Assembly: GCA_037893225.1 (NCBI GenBank)
Contig: JAZGUH010000055.1
Span: forward strand, 640,609-704,608
Reading direction: 5' to 3'
Origin: Hippasteria phrygiana
Taxonomy: Eukaryota > Echinodermata > Asteroidea > Valvatida > Goniasteridae
DNA length: 64,000 bases
This document shows positions 11,759 to 24,938 of the stretch, piece by piece. The notes under the pieces are model-generated. The model did no database searches, was not told where the DNA came from, and saw nothing but the letters and a program-made list of their open reading frames with translations. Numbering within the stretch: the stretch's first letter is position 1; each line of letters begins with the position of its first letter. The translations under genes and the position numbers were made by a program.

Positions 11759-14302
11759 ATGAAATATCAACCAAATGCAGTAATTTTGACATGTATGGAT
11801 AGCTTAGATCTGGCGCTACATGTTGCAATCATCGGCGGCTTCTTAGAGTTAAAACTTGTGGAGAAAATTCAAACCTCGCAATGTTTATTTTCTTTCCGGC
11901 CAACATCTGTGTACATGTTACCGTCTATTTATTGCTCCATGCATGTCAAATTCCCTAGGGTATGACTTGCTTTACTCATTCATAATTGCATGAAATATAA
12001 ACCAAATACAGTAATTTTGACATGTATGGATAGCTTAGATCTGGCGCTACATGTTGCAATTATCGGCGGCTTCTTAGAGTTAAAACTTGTGGAGAAAATT
12101 CAAACCTCGCAATGTTTATTTTATTTCCGGCCAACATCTGTGTACATATTTCCTTCTATTTTTTGCTCCATGCCTGTCAAATTCCCTGGGGTATGACTTG
12201 CTTTACTCATTCATAATTGCATGAAATATCAACCAAATTCAGTAATTTTGACATGTATGGATAGCTTAGATCTGGCGCTACGTGTTGCAATCATCGGCGG
12301 CTTCTTAGAGTTAAAACTTGTGGAGAAAATTCAAACCTCGCAATGTTTATTTTCTTTCCGGCCAACATCTGTGTACATGTTACCGTCTATTTATTGCTCC
12401 ATGCATGTCAAATTCCCTGGGGTATGACTTGCTTTACTCATTCATAATTGCATGAAATATCAACCAAATTCAGTAATTTTGACATGTATGGATAGCTTAG
12501 ATCTGGCGCTACATGTTGCAATCATCGGCGGCTTCTTAGAGTTAAAACTTGTGGAGAAAATTCAAACCTCGCAATGTTTATTTTCTTTCCGGCCAACATC
12601 TGTGTGCATATTACCTTCTATTTATTGCTCCATGCCTGTCCAATTCCCTGGGGTATGACTTGCTTTACTCATTCATAATTGCATGAAATATCAACCAAAT
12701 TCAGTAATTTTGACATGTATGGATAGCTTAGATCTGGCGCTACATGTTGCAATCATCGGCGGCTTCTTAGAATTAAAACTTGTGGAGAAAATTCAAACCT
12801 CGCAATGTTTATTTTCTTTCCGGCCAACATCTGTGTACATGTTACCGTCTATTTATTGCTCCATGCATGTCAAATTCCCTGGGGTATGACTTGCTTTACT
12901 CATTCATAATTGCATGAAATATCAACCAAATTCAGTAATTTTGACATGTATGGATAGCTTAGATCTGGCGCTACATGTTGCAATTATCGGCGGCTTCTTA
13001 GAGTTAACACTTGTGGAGAAAATTCAAACCTCGCAATGTTTATTTTCTTTCCGGCCAACATCTGTGTACATATTACCGTCTATTTATTGCTCCATGCATG
13101 TCAAATTCCCTGGGGTATGGACTTGCTTTATTCATTCATAATTGCATGAAATATCAACCAAATGCAGTAATTTTGACATGTATGGATAGCTTAGATCTGG
13201 CGCTACATGTTGCAATCATCGGCGGCTTCTTAGAGTTAAAACTTGTAGAGAAAATTCAAACCTCGCAATGTTTATTTTCTTTCCGGCCAACATCTGTGTA
13301 CATGTTACCGTCTATTTATTGCTCCATGCATGTCAAATTCCCTAGGGTATGACTTGCTTTACTCATTCATAATTGCATGAAATATAAACCAAATACAGTA
13401 ATTTTGACATGTATGGATAGCTTAGATCTGGCGCTACATGTTGCAATTATCGGCGGCTTCTTAGAGTTAAAACTTGTGGAGAAAATTCAAACCTCGCAAT
13501 GTTTATTTTCTTTCCGGCCAACATCTGTGTACATATTACCGTCTATTTATTGCTCCATGCATGTCAAATTCCCTGGGGTATGGACTTGCTTTATTCATTC
13601 ATAATTGCATGAAATATCAACCAAATACAGTAATTGTGACATGTATGGATAGCTTAGATCTGGCGCTACATGTTGCAATTATCGGCGGCTTCTTAGAGTT
13701 AAAACTTGTGGAGAAAATTCAAACCTCGCAATGTTTATTTTCTTTCCGGCCAACATCTGTGTACATGTTACCGTCTATTTATTGCTCCATGCATGTCAAA
13801 TTCCCTGGGGTATGACTTGCTTTACTCATTCATAATTGCATGAAATATCAACCAAATTAAGTAATTTTGACATGTATGGATAGCTTAGATCTGGCGCTAC
13901 ATGTTGCAATCATCGGCGGCTTCTTAGAGTTAAAACTTGTGGAGAAAATTCAAACCTCGCAATGTTTATTTTCTTTCCGGCCAACATCTGTGTACATATT
14001 ACCGTCTATTTATTGCTCCATGCATGTCAAATTCCCTGGGGTATGGACTTGCTTTATTCATTCATAATTGCATGAAATATCAACCAAATGCAGTAATTTT
14101 GACAAGTATGGATAGCTTAGATCTGGCGCTACCTGTTGCAATCATCGGAGGCTTCTTAGAGTTAAAACTTGTGGAGAAAATTCAAACCTCGCAATGTTTA
14201 TTTTCTTTCCGGCCAACATCTGTGTACATGTTACCGTCTATTTATTGCTCCATGCATGTCAAATTCCCTGGGGTATGACTTGCTTTACTCATTCATAATT
14301 GC
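11527..14302 (+). repeat. Twelve-monomer HOR, copy 2 (2776 bp)
   Basis: Same class order as 8751-11526 at a 2776 bp offset, except that the first monomer is a hybrid (TTCAG front, class A tail with TCTATGTATTG and the extra G) and B' at 14072 has a private GACAAGTATGG. The offset holds over twelve consecutive monomers, so this is a tandem duplication of the block rather than chance class similarity. Confidence 0.85.
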
Positions 14303-15689
14303 ATGAAATATCAACCAAATTCAGTAATTTTGACATGTATGGATAGCTTAGATCTGGCGCTACATGTTGCAATCATCGGCGGCTTCTTAGAGTTAAAACT
14401 TGTGGAGAAAATTCAAACCTCGCAATGTTTATTTTCTTTCCGGCCAACATCTGTGTGCATCTTACCTTCTATTTATTGCTCCATGCCTGTCAAATTCCCT
14501 GGGGTATGACTTGCTTTACTCATTCATAATTGCATGAAATATCAACCAAATTCAGTAATTTTGACATGTATGGATAGCTTAGATCTGGCGCTACATGTTG
14601 CAATCATCGGCGGTTTCTTAGAGTTAAAACTTGTGGAGAAAATTCAAACCTCGCAATGTTTATTTTTTTTCCGGCCAACATCTGTGTACATGTTACCGTC
14701 TATTTATTGCTCCATGCATGTCAAATTCCCTGGGGTATGACTTGCTTTACTCATTCATAATTGCATGAAATATCAACCAAATTAAGTAATTTTGACATGT
14801 ATGGATAGCTTAGATCTGGCGCTACATGTTGCAATCATCGGCGGCTTCTTAGAGTTAAAACTTGTGGAGAAAATTCAAACCTCGCAATGTTTATTTTCTT
14901 TCCGGCCAACATCTGTGTACATATTACCGTCTATTTATTGCTCCATGCATGTCAAATTCCCTGGGGTATGGACTTGCTTTATTCATTCATAATTGCATGA
15001 AATATCAACCAAATGCAGTAATTTTGACATGTATGGATAGCTTAGATCTGGCGCTACCTGTTGCAATCATCGGAGGCTTCTTAGAGTTAAAACTTGTGGA
15101 GAAAATTCAAACCTCGCAATGTTTATTTTCTTTCCGGCCAACATCTGTGTACATGTTACCGTCTATTTATTGCTCCATGCATGTCAAATTCCCTGGGGTA
15201 TGACTTGCTTTACTCATTCATAATTGCATGAAATATCAACCAAATTCAGTAATTTTGACATGTATGGATAGCTTAGATCTGGCGCTACATGTTGCAATCA
15301 TCGGCGGCTTCTTAGAGTTAAAACTTGTGGAGAAAATTCAAACCTCGCAATGTTTATTTTCTTTCCGGCCAACATCTGTGTGCATCTTACCTTCTATTTA
15401 TTGCTCCATGCCTGTCAAATTCCCTGGGGTATGACTTGCTTTACTCATTCATAATTGCATGAAATATCAACCAAATTCAGTAATTTTGACATGTATGGAT
15501 AGCTTAGATCTGGCGCTACATGTTGCAATCATCGGCGGTTTCTTAGAGTTAAAACTTGTGGAGAAAATTCAAACCTCGCAATGTTTATTTTTTTTCCGGC
15601 CAACATCTGTGTACATGTTACCGTCTATTTATTGCTCCATGCATGTCAAATTCCCTGGGGTATGACTTGCTTTACTCATTCATAATTGC
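13840..15689 (+). repeat. Tandem pair of four-monomer units A-B'-G-H (925 bp each)
   Basis: Two units, 13840-14764 and 14765-15689. Both H monomers (14534 and 15459) share a private TTTATTTTTTTTCCGG, where other copies have TTTATTTTCTTTCCGG. B' has ATCGGAGGC in both. The private T run shared one period apart indicates a very recent local duplication. The first unit overlaps the end of the preceding 12-mer. Confidence 0.82.
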
Positions 15690-18004
15690 ATGAAATATCA
15701 ACCAAATTCAGTAATTTTGACATGTATGGATAGCTTAGATCTGGCGCTACATGTTGCAATTATCGGCGGCTTCTTAGAGTTAACACTTGTGGAGAAAATT
15801 CAAACCTCGCAATGTTTATTTTCTTTCCGGCCAACATCTGTGTACATATTACCGTCTATTTATTGCTCCATGCATGTCAAATTCCCTGGGGTATGGACTT
15901 GCTTTATTCATTCATAATTGCATGAAATATCAACCAAATGCAGTAATTTTGACATGTATGGATAGCTTAGATCTGGCGCTACATGTTGCAATCATCGGCG
16001 GCTTCTTAGAGTTAAAACTTGTAGAGAAAATTCAAACCTCGCAATGTTTATTTTCTTTCCGGCCAACATCTGTGTACATGTTACCGTCTATTTATTGCTC
16101 CATGCATGTCAAATTCCCTAGGGTATGACTTGCTTTACTCATTCATAATTGCATGAAATATAAACCAAATACAGTAATTTTGACATGTATGGATAGCTTA
16201 GATCTGGCGCTACATGTTGCAATTATCGGCGGCTTCTTAGAGTTAAAACTTGTGGAGAAAATTCAAACCTCGCAATGTTTATTTTCTTTCCGGCCAACAT
16301 CTGTGTACATATTACCGTCTATTTATTGCTCCATGCATGTCAAATTCCCTGGGGTATGGACTTGCTTTATTCATTCATAATTGCATGAAATATCAACCAA
16401 ATACAGTAATTGTGACATGTATGGATAGCTTAGATCTGGCGCTACATGTTGCAATTATCGGCGGCTTCTTAGAGTTAAAACTTGTGGAGAAAATTCAAAC
16501 CTCGCAATGTTTATTTTCTTTCCGGCCAACATCTGTGTACATGTTACCGTCTATTTATTGCTCCATGCATGTCAAATTCCCTGGGGTATGACTTGCTTTA
16601 CTCATTCATAATTGCATGAAATATCAACCAAATTAAGTAATTTTGACATGTATGGATAGCTTAGATCTGGCGCTACATGTTGCAATCATCGGCGGCTTCT
16701 TAGAGTTAAAACTTGTGGAGAAAATTCAAACCTCGCAATGTTTATTTTCTTTCCGGCCAACATCTGTGTACATATTACCGTCTATTTATTGCTCCATGCA
16801 TGTCAAATTCCCTGGGGTATGGACTTGCTTTATTCATTCATAATTGCATGAAATATCAACCAAATGCAGTAATTTTGACATGTATGGATAGCTTAGATCT
16901 GGCGCTACCTGTTGCAATCATCGGAGGCTTCTTAGAGTTAAAACTTGTGGAGAAAATTCAAACCTCGCAATGTTTATTTTCTTTCCGGCCAACATCTGTG
17001 TACATGTTACCGTCTATTTATTGCTCCATGCATGTCAAATTCCCTAGGGTATGACTTGCTTTACTCATTCATAATTGCATGAAATATAAACCAAATACAG
17101 TAATTTTGACATGTATGGATAGCTTAGATCTGGCGCTACATGTTGCAATTATCGGCGGCTTCTTAGAGTTAAAACTTGTGGAGAAAATTCAAACCTCGCA
17201 ATGTTTATTTTCTTTCCGGCCAACATCTGTGTACATATTACCGTCTATTTATTGCTCCATGCATGTCAAATTCCCTGGGGTATGGACTTGCTTTATTCAT
17301 TCATAATTGCATGAAATATCAACCAAATACAGTAATTGTGACATGTATGGATAGCTTAGATCTGGCGCTACATGTTGCAATTATCGGCGGCTTCTTAGAG
17401 TTAAAACTTGTGGAGAAAATTCAAACCTCGCAATGTTTATTTTCTTTCCGGCCAACATCTGTGTACATGTTACCGTCTATTTATTGCTCCATGCATGTCA
17501 AATTCCCTGGGGTATGACTTGCTTTACTCATTCATAATTGCATGAAATATCAACCAAATTAAGTAATTTTGACATGTATGGATAGCTTAGATCTGGCGCT
17601 ACATGTTGCAATCATCGGCGGCTTCTTAGAGTTAAAACTTGTGGAGAAAATTCAAACCTCGCAATGTTTATTTTCTTTCCGGCCAACATCTGTGTACATA
17701 TTACCGTCTATTTATTGCTCCATGCATGTCAAATTCCCTGGGGTATGGACTTGCTTTATTCATTCATAATTGCATGAAATATCAACCAAATGCAGTAATT
17801 TTGACATGTATGGATAGCTTAGATCTGGCGCTACCTGTTGCAATCATCGGAGGCTTCTTAGAGTTAAAACTTGTGGAGAAAATTCAAACCTCGCAATGTT
17901 TATTTTCTTTCCGGCCAACATCTGTGTACATGTTACCGTCTATTTATTGCTCCATGCATGTCAAATTCCCTGGGGTATGACTTGCTTTACTCATTCATAA
18001 TTGC
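15690..18004 (+). repeat. X-Y followed by two Z-W-A-B' units (926 bp period)
   Basis: Class X at 15690 and Y at 15922 are followed by Z-W-A-B' at 16153-17078 and again at 17079-18004, a 926 bp tandem pair (two 231 bp and two 232 bp monomers in each). The first B' (16848) ends CCCTAGGG and the second (17774) ends CCCTGGGG; both carry CTACCTGTTGC and ATCGGAGGC. After this the array returns to the G-H-A-B pattern at 18005. Confidence 0.8.
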
Positions 18005-21000
18005 ATGAAATATCAACCAAATTCAGTAATTTTGACATGTATGGATAGCTTAGATCTGGCGCTACATGTTGCAATCATCGGCGGCTTCTTAGAGTTAAAA
18101 CTTGTGGAGAAAATTCAAACCTCGCAATGTTTATTTTCTTTCCGGCCAACATCTGTGTGCATCTTACCTTCTATTTATTGCTCCATGCCTGTCAAATTCC
18201 CTGGGGTATGACTTGCTTTACTCATTCATAATTGCATGAAATATCAACCAAATTCAGTAATTTTGACATGTATGGATAGCTTAGATCTGGCGCTACATGT
18301 TGCAATCATCGGCGGTTTCTTAGAGTTAAAACTTGTGGAGAAAATTCAAACCTCGCAATGTTTATTTTCTTTCCGGCCAACATCTGTGTACATGTTACCG
18401 TCTATTTATTGCTCCATGCATGTCAAATTCCCTGGGGTATGACTTGCTTTACTCATTCATAATTGCATGAAATATCAACCAAATTAAGTAATTTTGACAT
18501 GTATGGATAGCTTAGATCTGGCGCTACATGTTGCAATCATCGGCGGCTTCTTAGAGTTAAAACTTGTGGAGAAAATTCAAACCTCGCAATGTTTATTTTC
18601 TTTCCGGCCAACATCTGTGTACATATTACCGTCTATGTATTGCTCCATGCATGTCAAATTCCCTGGGGTATGGACTTGCTTTATCTATTCATAATTGCAT
18701 GAAATATCAACCAAATGCAGTAATTTTGACATGTATGGATAGCTTAGATCTGGCGCTACATGTTGCAATCATCGGCGGCTTCTTAGAGTTAAAACTTGTG
18801 GAGAAAATTCAAACCTCGCAATGTTTATTTTCTTTCCGGCCAACATCTGTGTACATGTTACCGTCTATTTATTGCTCCATGCATGTCAAATTCCCTAGGG
18901 TATGACTTGCTTTACTCATTCATAATTGCATGAAATATCAACCAAATTCAGTAATTTTGACATGTATGGATAGCTTAGATCTGGCGCTACATGTTGCAAT
19001 CATCGGCGGCTTCTTAGAGTTAAAACTTGTGGAGAAAATTCAAACCTCGCAATGTTTATTTTCTTTCCGGCCAACATCTGTGTGCATCTTACCTTCTATT
19101 TATTGCTCCATGCCTGTCAAATTCCCTGGGGTATGACTTGCTTTACTCATTCATAATTGCATGAAATATCAACCAAATTCAGTAATTTTGACATGTATGG
19201 ATAGCTTAGATCTGGCGCTACATGTTGCAATCATCGGCGGTTTCTTAGAGTTAAAACTTGTGGAGAAAATTCAAACCTCGCAATGTTTATTTTCTTTCCG
19301 GCCAACATCTGTGTACATGTTACCGTCTATTTATTGCTCCATGCATGTCAAATTCCCTGGGGTATGACTTGCTTTACTCATTCATAATTGCATGAAATAT
19401 CAACCAAATTAAGTAATTTTGACATGTATGGATAGCTTAGATCTGGCGCTACATGTTGCAATCATCGGCGGCTTCTTAGAGTTAAAACTTGTGGAGAAAA
19501 TTCAAACCTCGCAATGTTTATTTTCTTTCCGGCCAACATCTGTGTACATATTACCGTCTATGTATTGCTCCATGCATGTCAAATTCCCTGGGGTATGGAC
19601 TTGCTTTATTCATTCATAATTGCATGAAATATCAACCAAATGCAGTAATTTTGACATGTATGGATAGCTTAGATCTGGCGCTACATGTTGCAATCATCGG
19701 CGGCTTCTTAGAGTTAAAACTTGTGGAGAAAATTCAAACCTCGCAATGTTTATTTTCTTTCCGGCCAACATCTGTGTACATGTTACCGTCTATTTATTGC
19801 TCCATGCATGTCAAATTCCCTAGGGTATGACTTGCTTTACTCATTCATAATTGCATGAAATATAAACCAAATACAGTAATTTTGACATGTATGGATAGCT
19901 TAGATCTGGCGCTACATGTTGCAATTATCGGCGGCTTCTTAGAGTTAAAACTTGTGGAGAAAATTCAAACCTCGCAATGTTTATTTTCTTTCCGGCCAAC
20001 ATCTGTGTACATATTTCCTTCTATTTTTTGCTCCATGCCTGTCAAATTCCCTGGGGTATGACTTGCTTTACTCATTCATAATTGCATGAAATATCAACCA
20101 AATTCAGTAATTTTGACATGTATGGATAGCTTAGATCTGGCGCTACGTGTTGCAATCATCGGCGGCTTCTTAGAGTTAAAACTTGTGGAGAAAATTCAAA
20201 CCTCGCAATGTTTATTTTCTTTCCGGCCAACATCTGTGTACATGTTACCGTCTATTTATTGCTCCATGCATGTCAAATTCCCTGGGGTATGACTTGCTTT
20301 ACTCATTCATAATTGCATGAAATATCAACCAAATTCAGTAATTTTGACATGTATGGATAGCTTAGATCTGGCGCTACATGTTGCAATCATCGGCGGCTTC
20401 TTAGAGTTAAAACTTGTGGAGAAAATTCAAACCTCGCAATGTTTATTTTCTTTCCGGCCAACATCTGTGTGCATATTACCTTCTATTTATTGCTCCATGC
20501 CTGTCCAATTCCCTGGGGTATGACTTGCTTTACTCATTCATAATTGCATGAAATATCAACCAAATTCAGTAATTTTGACATGTATGGATAGCTTAGATCT
20601 GGCGCTACATGTTGCAATCATCGGCGGCTTCTTAGAGTTAAAACTTGTGGAGAAAATTCAAACCTCGCAATGTTTATTTTCTTTCCGGCCAACATCTGTG
20701 TACATGTTACCGTCTATTTATTGCTCCATGCATGTCAAATTCCCTAGGGTATGACTTGCTTTACTCATTCATAATTGCATGAAATATCAACCAAATTCAG
20801 TAATTTTGACATGTATGGATAGCTTAGATCTGGCGCTACATGTTGCAATCATCGGCGGCTTCTTAGAGTTAAAACTTGTGGAGAAAATTCAAACCTCGCA
20901 ATGTTTATTTTCTTTCCGGCCAACATCTGTGTGCATCTTACCTTCTATTTATTGCTCCATGCCTGTCAAATTCCCTGGGGTATGACTTGCTTTACTCATT

Positions 21001-21398
21001 CATAATTGCATGAAATATCAACCAAATTCAGTAATTTTGACATGTATGGATAGCTTAGATCTGGCGCTACATGTTGCAATCATCGGCGGTTTCTTAGAGT
21101 TAAAACTTGTGGAGAAAATTCAAACCTCGCAATGTTTATTTTCTTTCCGGCCAACATCTGTGTACATGTTACCGTCTATTTATTGCTCCATGCATGTCAA
21201 ATTCCCTGGGGTATGACTTGCTTTACTCATTCATAATTGCATGAAATATCAACCAAATTAAGTAATTTTGACATGTATGGATAGCTTAGATCTGGCGCTA
21301 CATGTTGCAATCATCGGCGGCTTCTTAGAGTTAAAACTTGTGGAGAAAATTCAAACCTCGCAATGTTTATTTTCTTTCCGGCCAACATCTGTGTACAT
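18005..21398 (+). repeat. Long-range duplicated block, right copy (about 3.4 kb)
   Basis: Matches 3897-7290 monomer for monomer at +14108 bp, including the private TTTATCTATTCATAA near 18680. The region between the two copies is organised differently (12-mers and 4-mers with X, Y, Z, W), so this is not a simple period of the array. Either a segment was transposed or converted over distance, or the two copies flank an inserted expansion. Confidence 0.78.
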
Positions 21399-23089
21399 AT
21401 TACCGTCTATGTATTGCTCCATGCATGTCAAATTCCCTGGGGTATGGACTTGCTTTATTCATTCATAATTGCATGAAATATCAACCAAATGCAGTAATTT
21501 TGACATGTATGGATAGCTTAGATCTGGCGCTACATGTTGCAATCATCGGCGGCTTCTTAGAGTTAAAACTTGTGGAGAAAATTCAAACCTCGCAATGTTT
21601 ATTTTCTTTCCGGCCAACATCTGTGTACATGTTACCGTCTATTTATTGCTCCATGCATGTCAAATTCCCTAGGGTATGACTTGCTTTACTCATTCATAAT
21701 TGCATGAAATATAAACCAAATACAGTAATTTTGACATGTATGGATAGCTTAGATCTGGCGCTACATGTTGCAATTATCGGCGGCTTCTTAGAGTTAAAAC
21801 TTGTGGAGAAAATTCAAACCTCGCAATGTTTATTTTCTTTCCGGCCAACATCTGTGTACATATTTCCTTCTATTTTTTGCTCCATGCCTGTCAAATTCCC
21901 TGGGGTATGACTTGCTTTACTCATTCATAATTGCATGAAATATCAACCAAATTCAGTAATTTTGACATGTATGGATAGCTTAGATCTGGCGCTACGTGTT
22001 GCAATCATCGGCGGCTTCTTAGAGTTAAAACTTGTGGAGAAAATTCAAACCTCGCAATGTTTATTTTCTTTCCGGCCAACATCTGTGTACATGTTACCGT
22101 CTATTTATTGCTCCATGCATGTCAAATTCCCTGGGGTATGACTTGCTTTACTCATTCATAATTGCATGAAATATCAACCAAATTCAGTAATTTTGACATG
22201 TATGGATAGCTTAGATCTGGCGCTACATGTTGCAATCATCGGCGGCTTCTTAGAGTTAAAACTTGTGGAGAAAATTCAAACCTCGCAATGTTTATTTTCT
22301 TTCCGGCCAACATCTGTGTGCATATTACCTTCTATTTATTGCTCCATGCCTGTCCAATTCCCTGGGGTATGACTTGCTTTACTCATTCATAATTGCATGA
22401 AATATCAACCAAATTCAGTAATTTTGACATGTATGGATAGCTTAGATCTGGCGCTACATGTTGCAATCATCGGCGGCTTCTTAGAGTTAAAACTTGTGGA
22501 GAAAATTCAAACCTCGCAATGTTTATTTTCTTTCCGGCCAACATCTGTGTACATGTTACCGTCTATTTATTGCTCCATGCATGTCAAATTCCCTAGGGTA
22601 TGACTTGCTTTACTCATTCATAATTGCATGAAATATCAACCAAATTCAGTAATTTTGACATGTATGGATAGCTTAGATCTGGCGCTACATGTTGCAATCA
22701 TCGGCGGCTTCTTAGAGTTAAAACTTGTGGAGAAAATTCAAACCTCGCAATGTTTATTTTCTTTCCGGCCAACATCTGTGTGCATCTTACCTTCTATTTA
22801 TTGCTCCATGCCTGTCAAATTCCCTGGGGTATGACTTGCTTTACTCATTCATAATTGCATGAAATATCAACCAAATTCAGTAATTTTGACATGTATGGAT
22901 AGCTTAGATCTGGCGCTACATGTTGCAATCATCGGCGGTTTCTTAGAGTTAAAACTTGTGGAGAAAATTCAAACCTCGCAATGTTTATTTTCTTTCCGGC
23001 CAACATCTGTGTACATGTTACCGTCTATTTATTGCTCCATGCATGTCAAATTCCCTGGGGTATGACTTGCTTTACTCATTCATAATTGC
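19392..23089 (+). repeat. Two consecutive complete 8-mer HORs (2 x 1849 bp)
   Basis: Copies at 19392-21240 and 21241-23089, each A-B-C-D-E-F-G-H with the extra G only in A. Both F monomers end CCCTAGGG and both C monomers keep TTTTCTTTCCGG. This is the clearest uninterrupted run of the 8-mer and is the best reference for its period. Confidence 0.9.
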
Positions 23090-24707
23090 ATGAAATATCA
23101 ACCAAATTAAGTAATTTTGACATGTATGGATAGCTTAGATCTGGCGCTACATGTTGCAATCATCGGCGGCTTCTTAGAGTTAAAACTTGTGGAGAAAATT
23201 CAAACCTCGCAATGTTTATTTTCTTTCCGGCCAACATCTGTGTACATATTACCGTCTATGTATTGATCCATGCATGTCAAATTCCCTGGGGTATGGACTT
23301 GCTTTATTCATTCATAATTGCATGAAATATCAACCAAATGCAGTAATTTTGACATGTATGGATAGCTTAGATCTGGCGCTACATGTTGCAATCATCGGCG
23401 GCTTCTTAGAGTTAAAACTTGTGGAGAAAATTCAAACCTCGCAATGTTTATTTTCTTTCCGGCCAACATCTGTGTACATGTTACCGTCTATTTATTGCTC
23501 CATGCATGTCAAATTCCCTAGGGTATGACTTGCTTTACTCATTCATAATTGCATGAAATATAAACCAAATACAGTAATTTTGACATGTATGGATAGCTTA
23601 GATCTGGCGCTACATGTTGCAATTATCGGCGGCTTCTTAGAGTTAAAACTTGTGGAGAAAATTCAAACCTCGCAATGTTTATTTTATTTCCGGCCAACAT
23701 CTGTGTACATATTTCCTTCTATTTTTTGCTCCATGCCTGTCAAATTCCCTGGGGTATGACTTGCTTTACTCATTCATAATTGCATGAAATATCAACCAAA
23801 TTCAGTAATTTTGACATGTATGGATAGCTTAGATCTGGCGCTACGTGTTGCAATCATCGGCGGCTTCTTAGAGTTAAAACTTGTGGAGAAAATTCAAACC
23901 TCGCAATGTTTATTTTCTTTCCGGCCAACATCTGTGTACATGTTACCGTCTATTTATTGCTCCATGCATGTCAAATTCCCTGGGGTATGACTTGCTTTAC
24001 TCATTCATAATTGCATGAAATATCAACCAAATTCAGTAATTTTGACATGTATGGATAGCTTAGATCTGGCGCTACATGTTGCAATCATCGGCGGCTTCTT
24101 AGAGTTAAAACTTGTGGAGAAAATTCAAACCTCGCAATGTTTATTTTCTTTCCGGCCAACATCTGTGTGCATATTACCTTCTATTTATTGCTCCATGCCT
24201 GTCCAATTCCCTGGGGTATGACTTGCTTTACTCATTCATAATTGCATGAAATATCAACCAAATTCAGTAATTTTGACATGTATGGATAGCTTAGATCTGG
24301 CGCTACATGTTGCAATCATCGGCGGCTTCTTAGAATTAAAACTTGTGGAGAAAATTCAAACCTCGCAATGTTTATTTTCTTTCCGGCCAACATCTGTGTA
24401 CATGTTACCGTCTATTTATTGCTCCATGCATGTCAAATTCCCTGGGGTATGACTTGCTTTACTCATTCATAATTGCATGAAATATCAACCAAATTCAGTA
24501 ATTTTGACATGTATGGATAGCTTAGATCTGGCGCTACATGTTGCAATCATCGGCGGCTTCTTAGAGTTAAAACTTGTGGAGAAAATTCAAACCTCGCAAT
24601 GTTTATTTTCTTTCCGGCCAACATCTGTGTGCATCTTACCTTCTATTTATTGCTCCATGCCTGTCAAATTCCCTGGGGTATGACTTGCTTTACTCATTCA
24701 TAATTGC
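23090..24707 (+). repeat. Seven-monomer derivative of the 8-mer (1618 bp), tagged copy
   Basis: A-B-C-D-E-F-G without H. The A monomer has a private GTATTGATCCATGC near 23260 (normally GTATTGCTCC). The same private base recurs near 26495 in the block at 26325, an offset of 3235 bp. The two were therefore copied together with the intervening 24708-26324 unit. Confidence 0.83.
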
Positions 24708-24938
24708 ATGAAATATCAACCAAATTAAGTAATTTTGACATGTATGGATAGCTTAGATCTGGCGCTACATGTTGCAATCATCGGCGGCTTCTTAGAGTTA
24801 AAACTTGTGGAGAAAATTCAAACCTCGCAATGTTTATTTTCTTTCCGGCCAACATCTGTGTACATGTTACCGTCTATTTATTGCTCCATGCATGTCAAAT
24901 TCCCTAGGGTATGACTTGCTTTACTCATTCATAATTGC
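24708..24938 (+). repeat. Hybrid monomer, class A front and class B tail
   Basis: TTAAG at the front, then GTACATGTTACCG, CCCTAGGG and GTATGAC at the back, 231 bp. It replaces the A-B pair of the standard 8-mer, so the unit is shorter by one 232 bp monomer. Confidence 0.8.
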
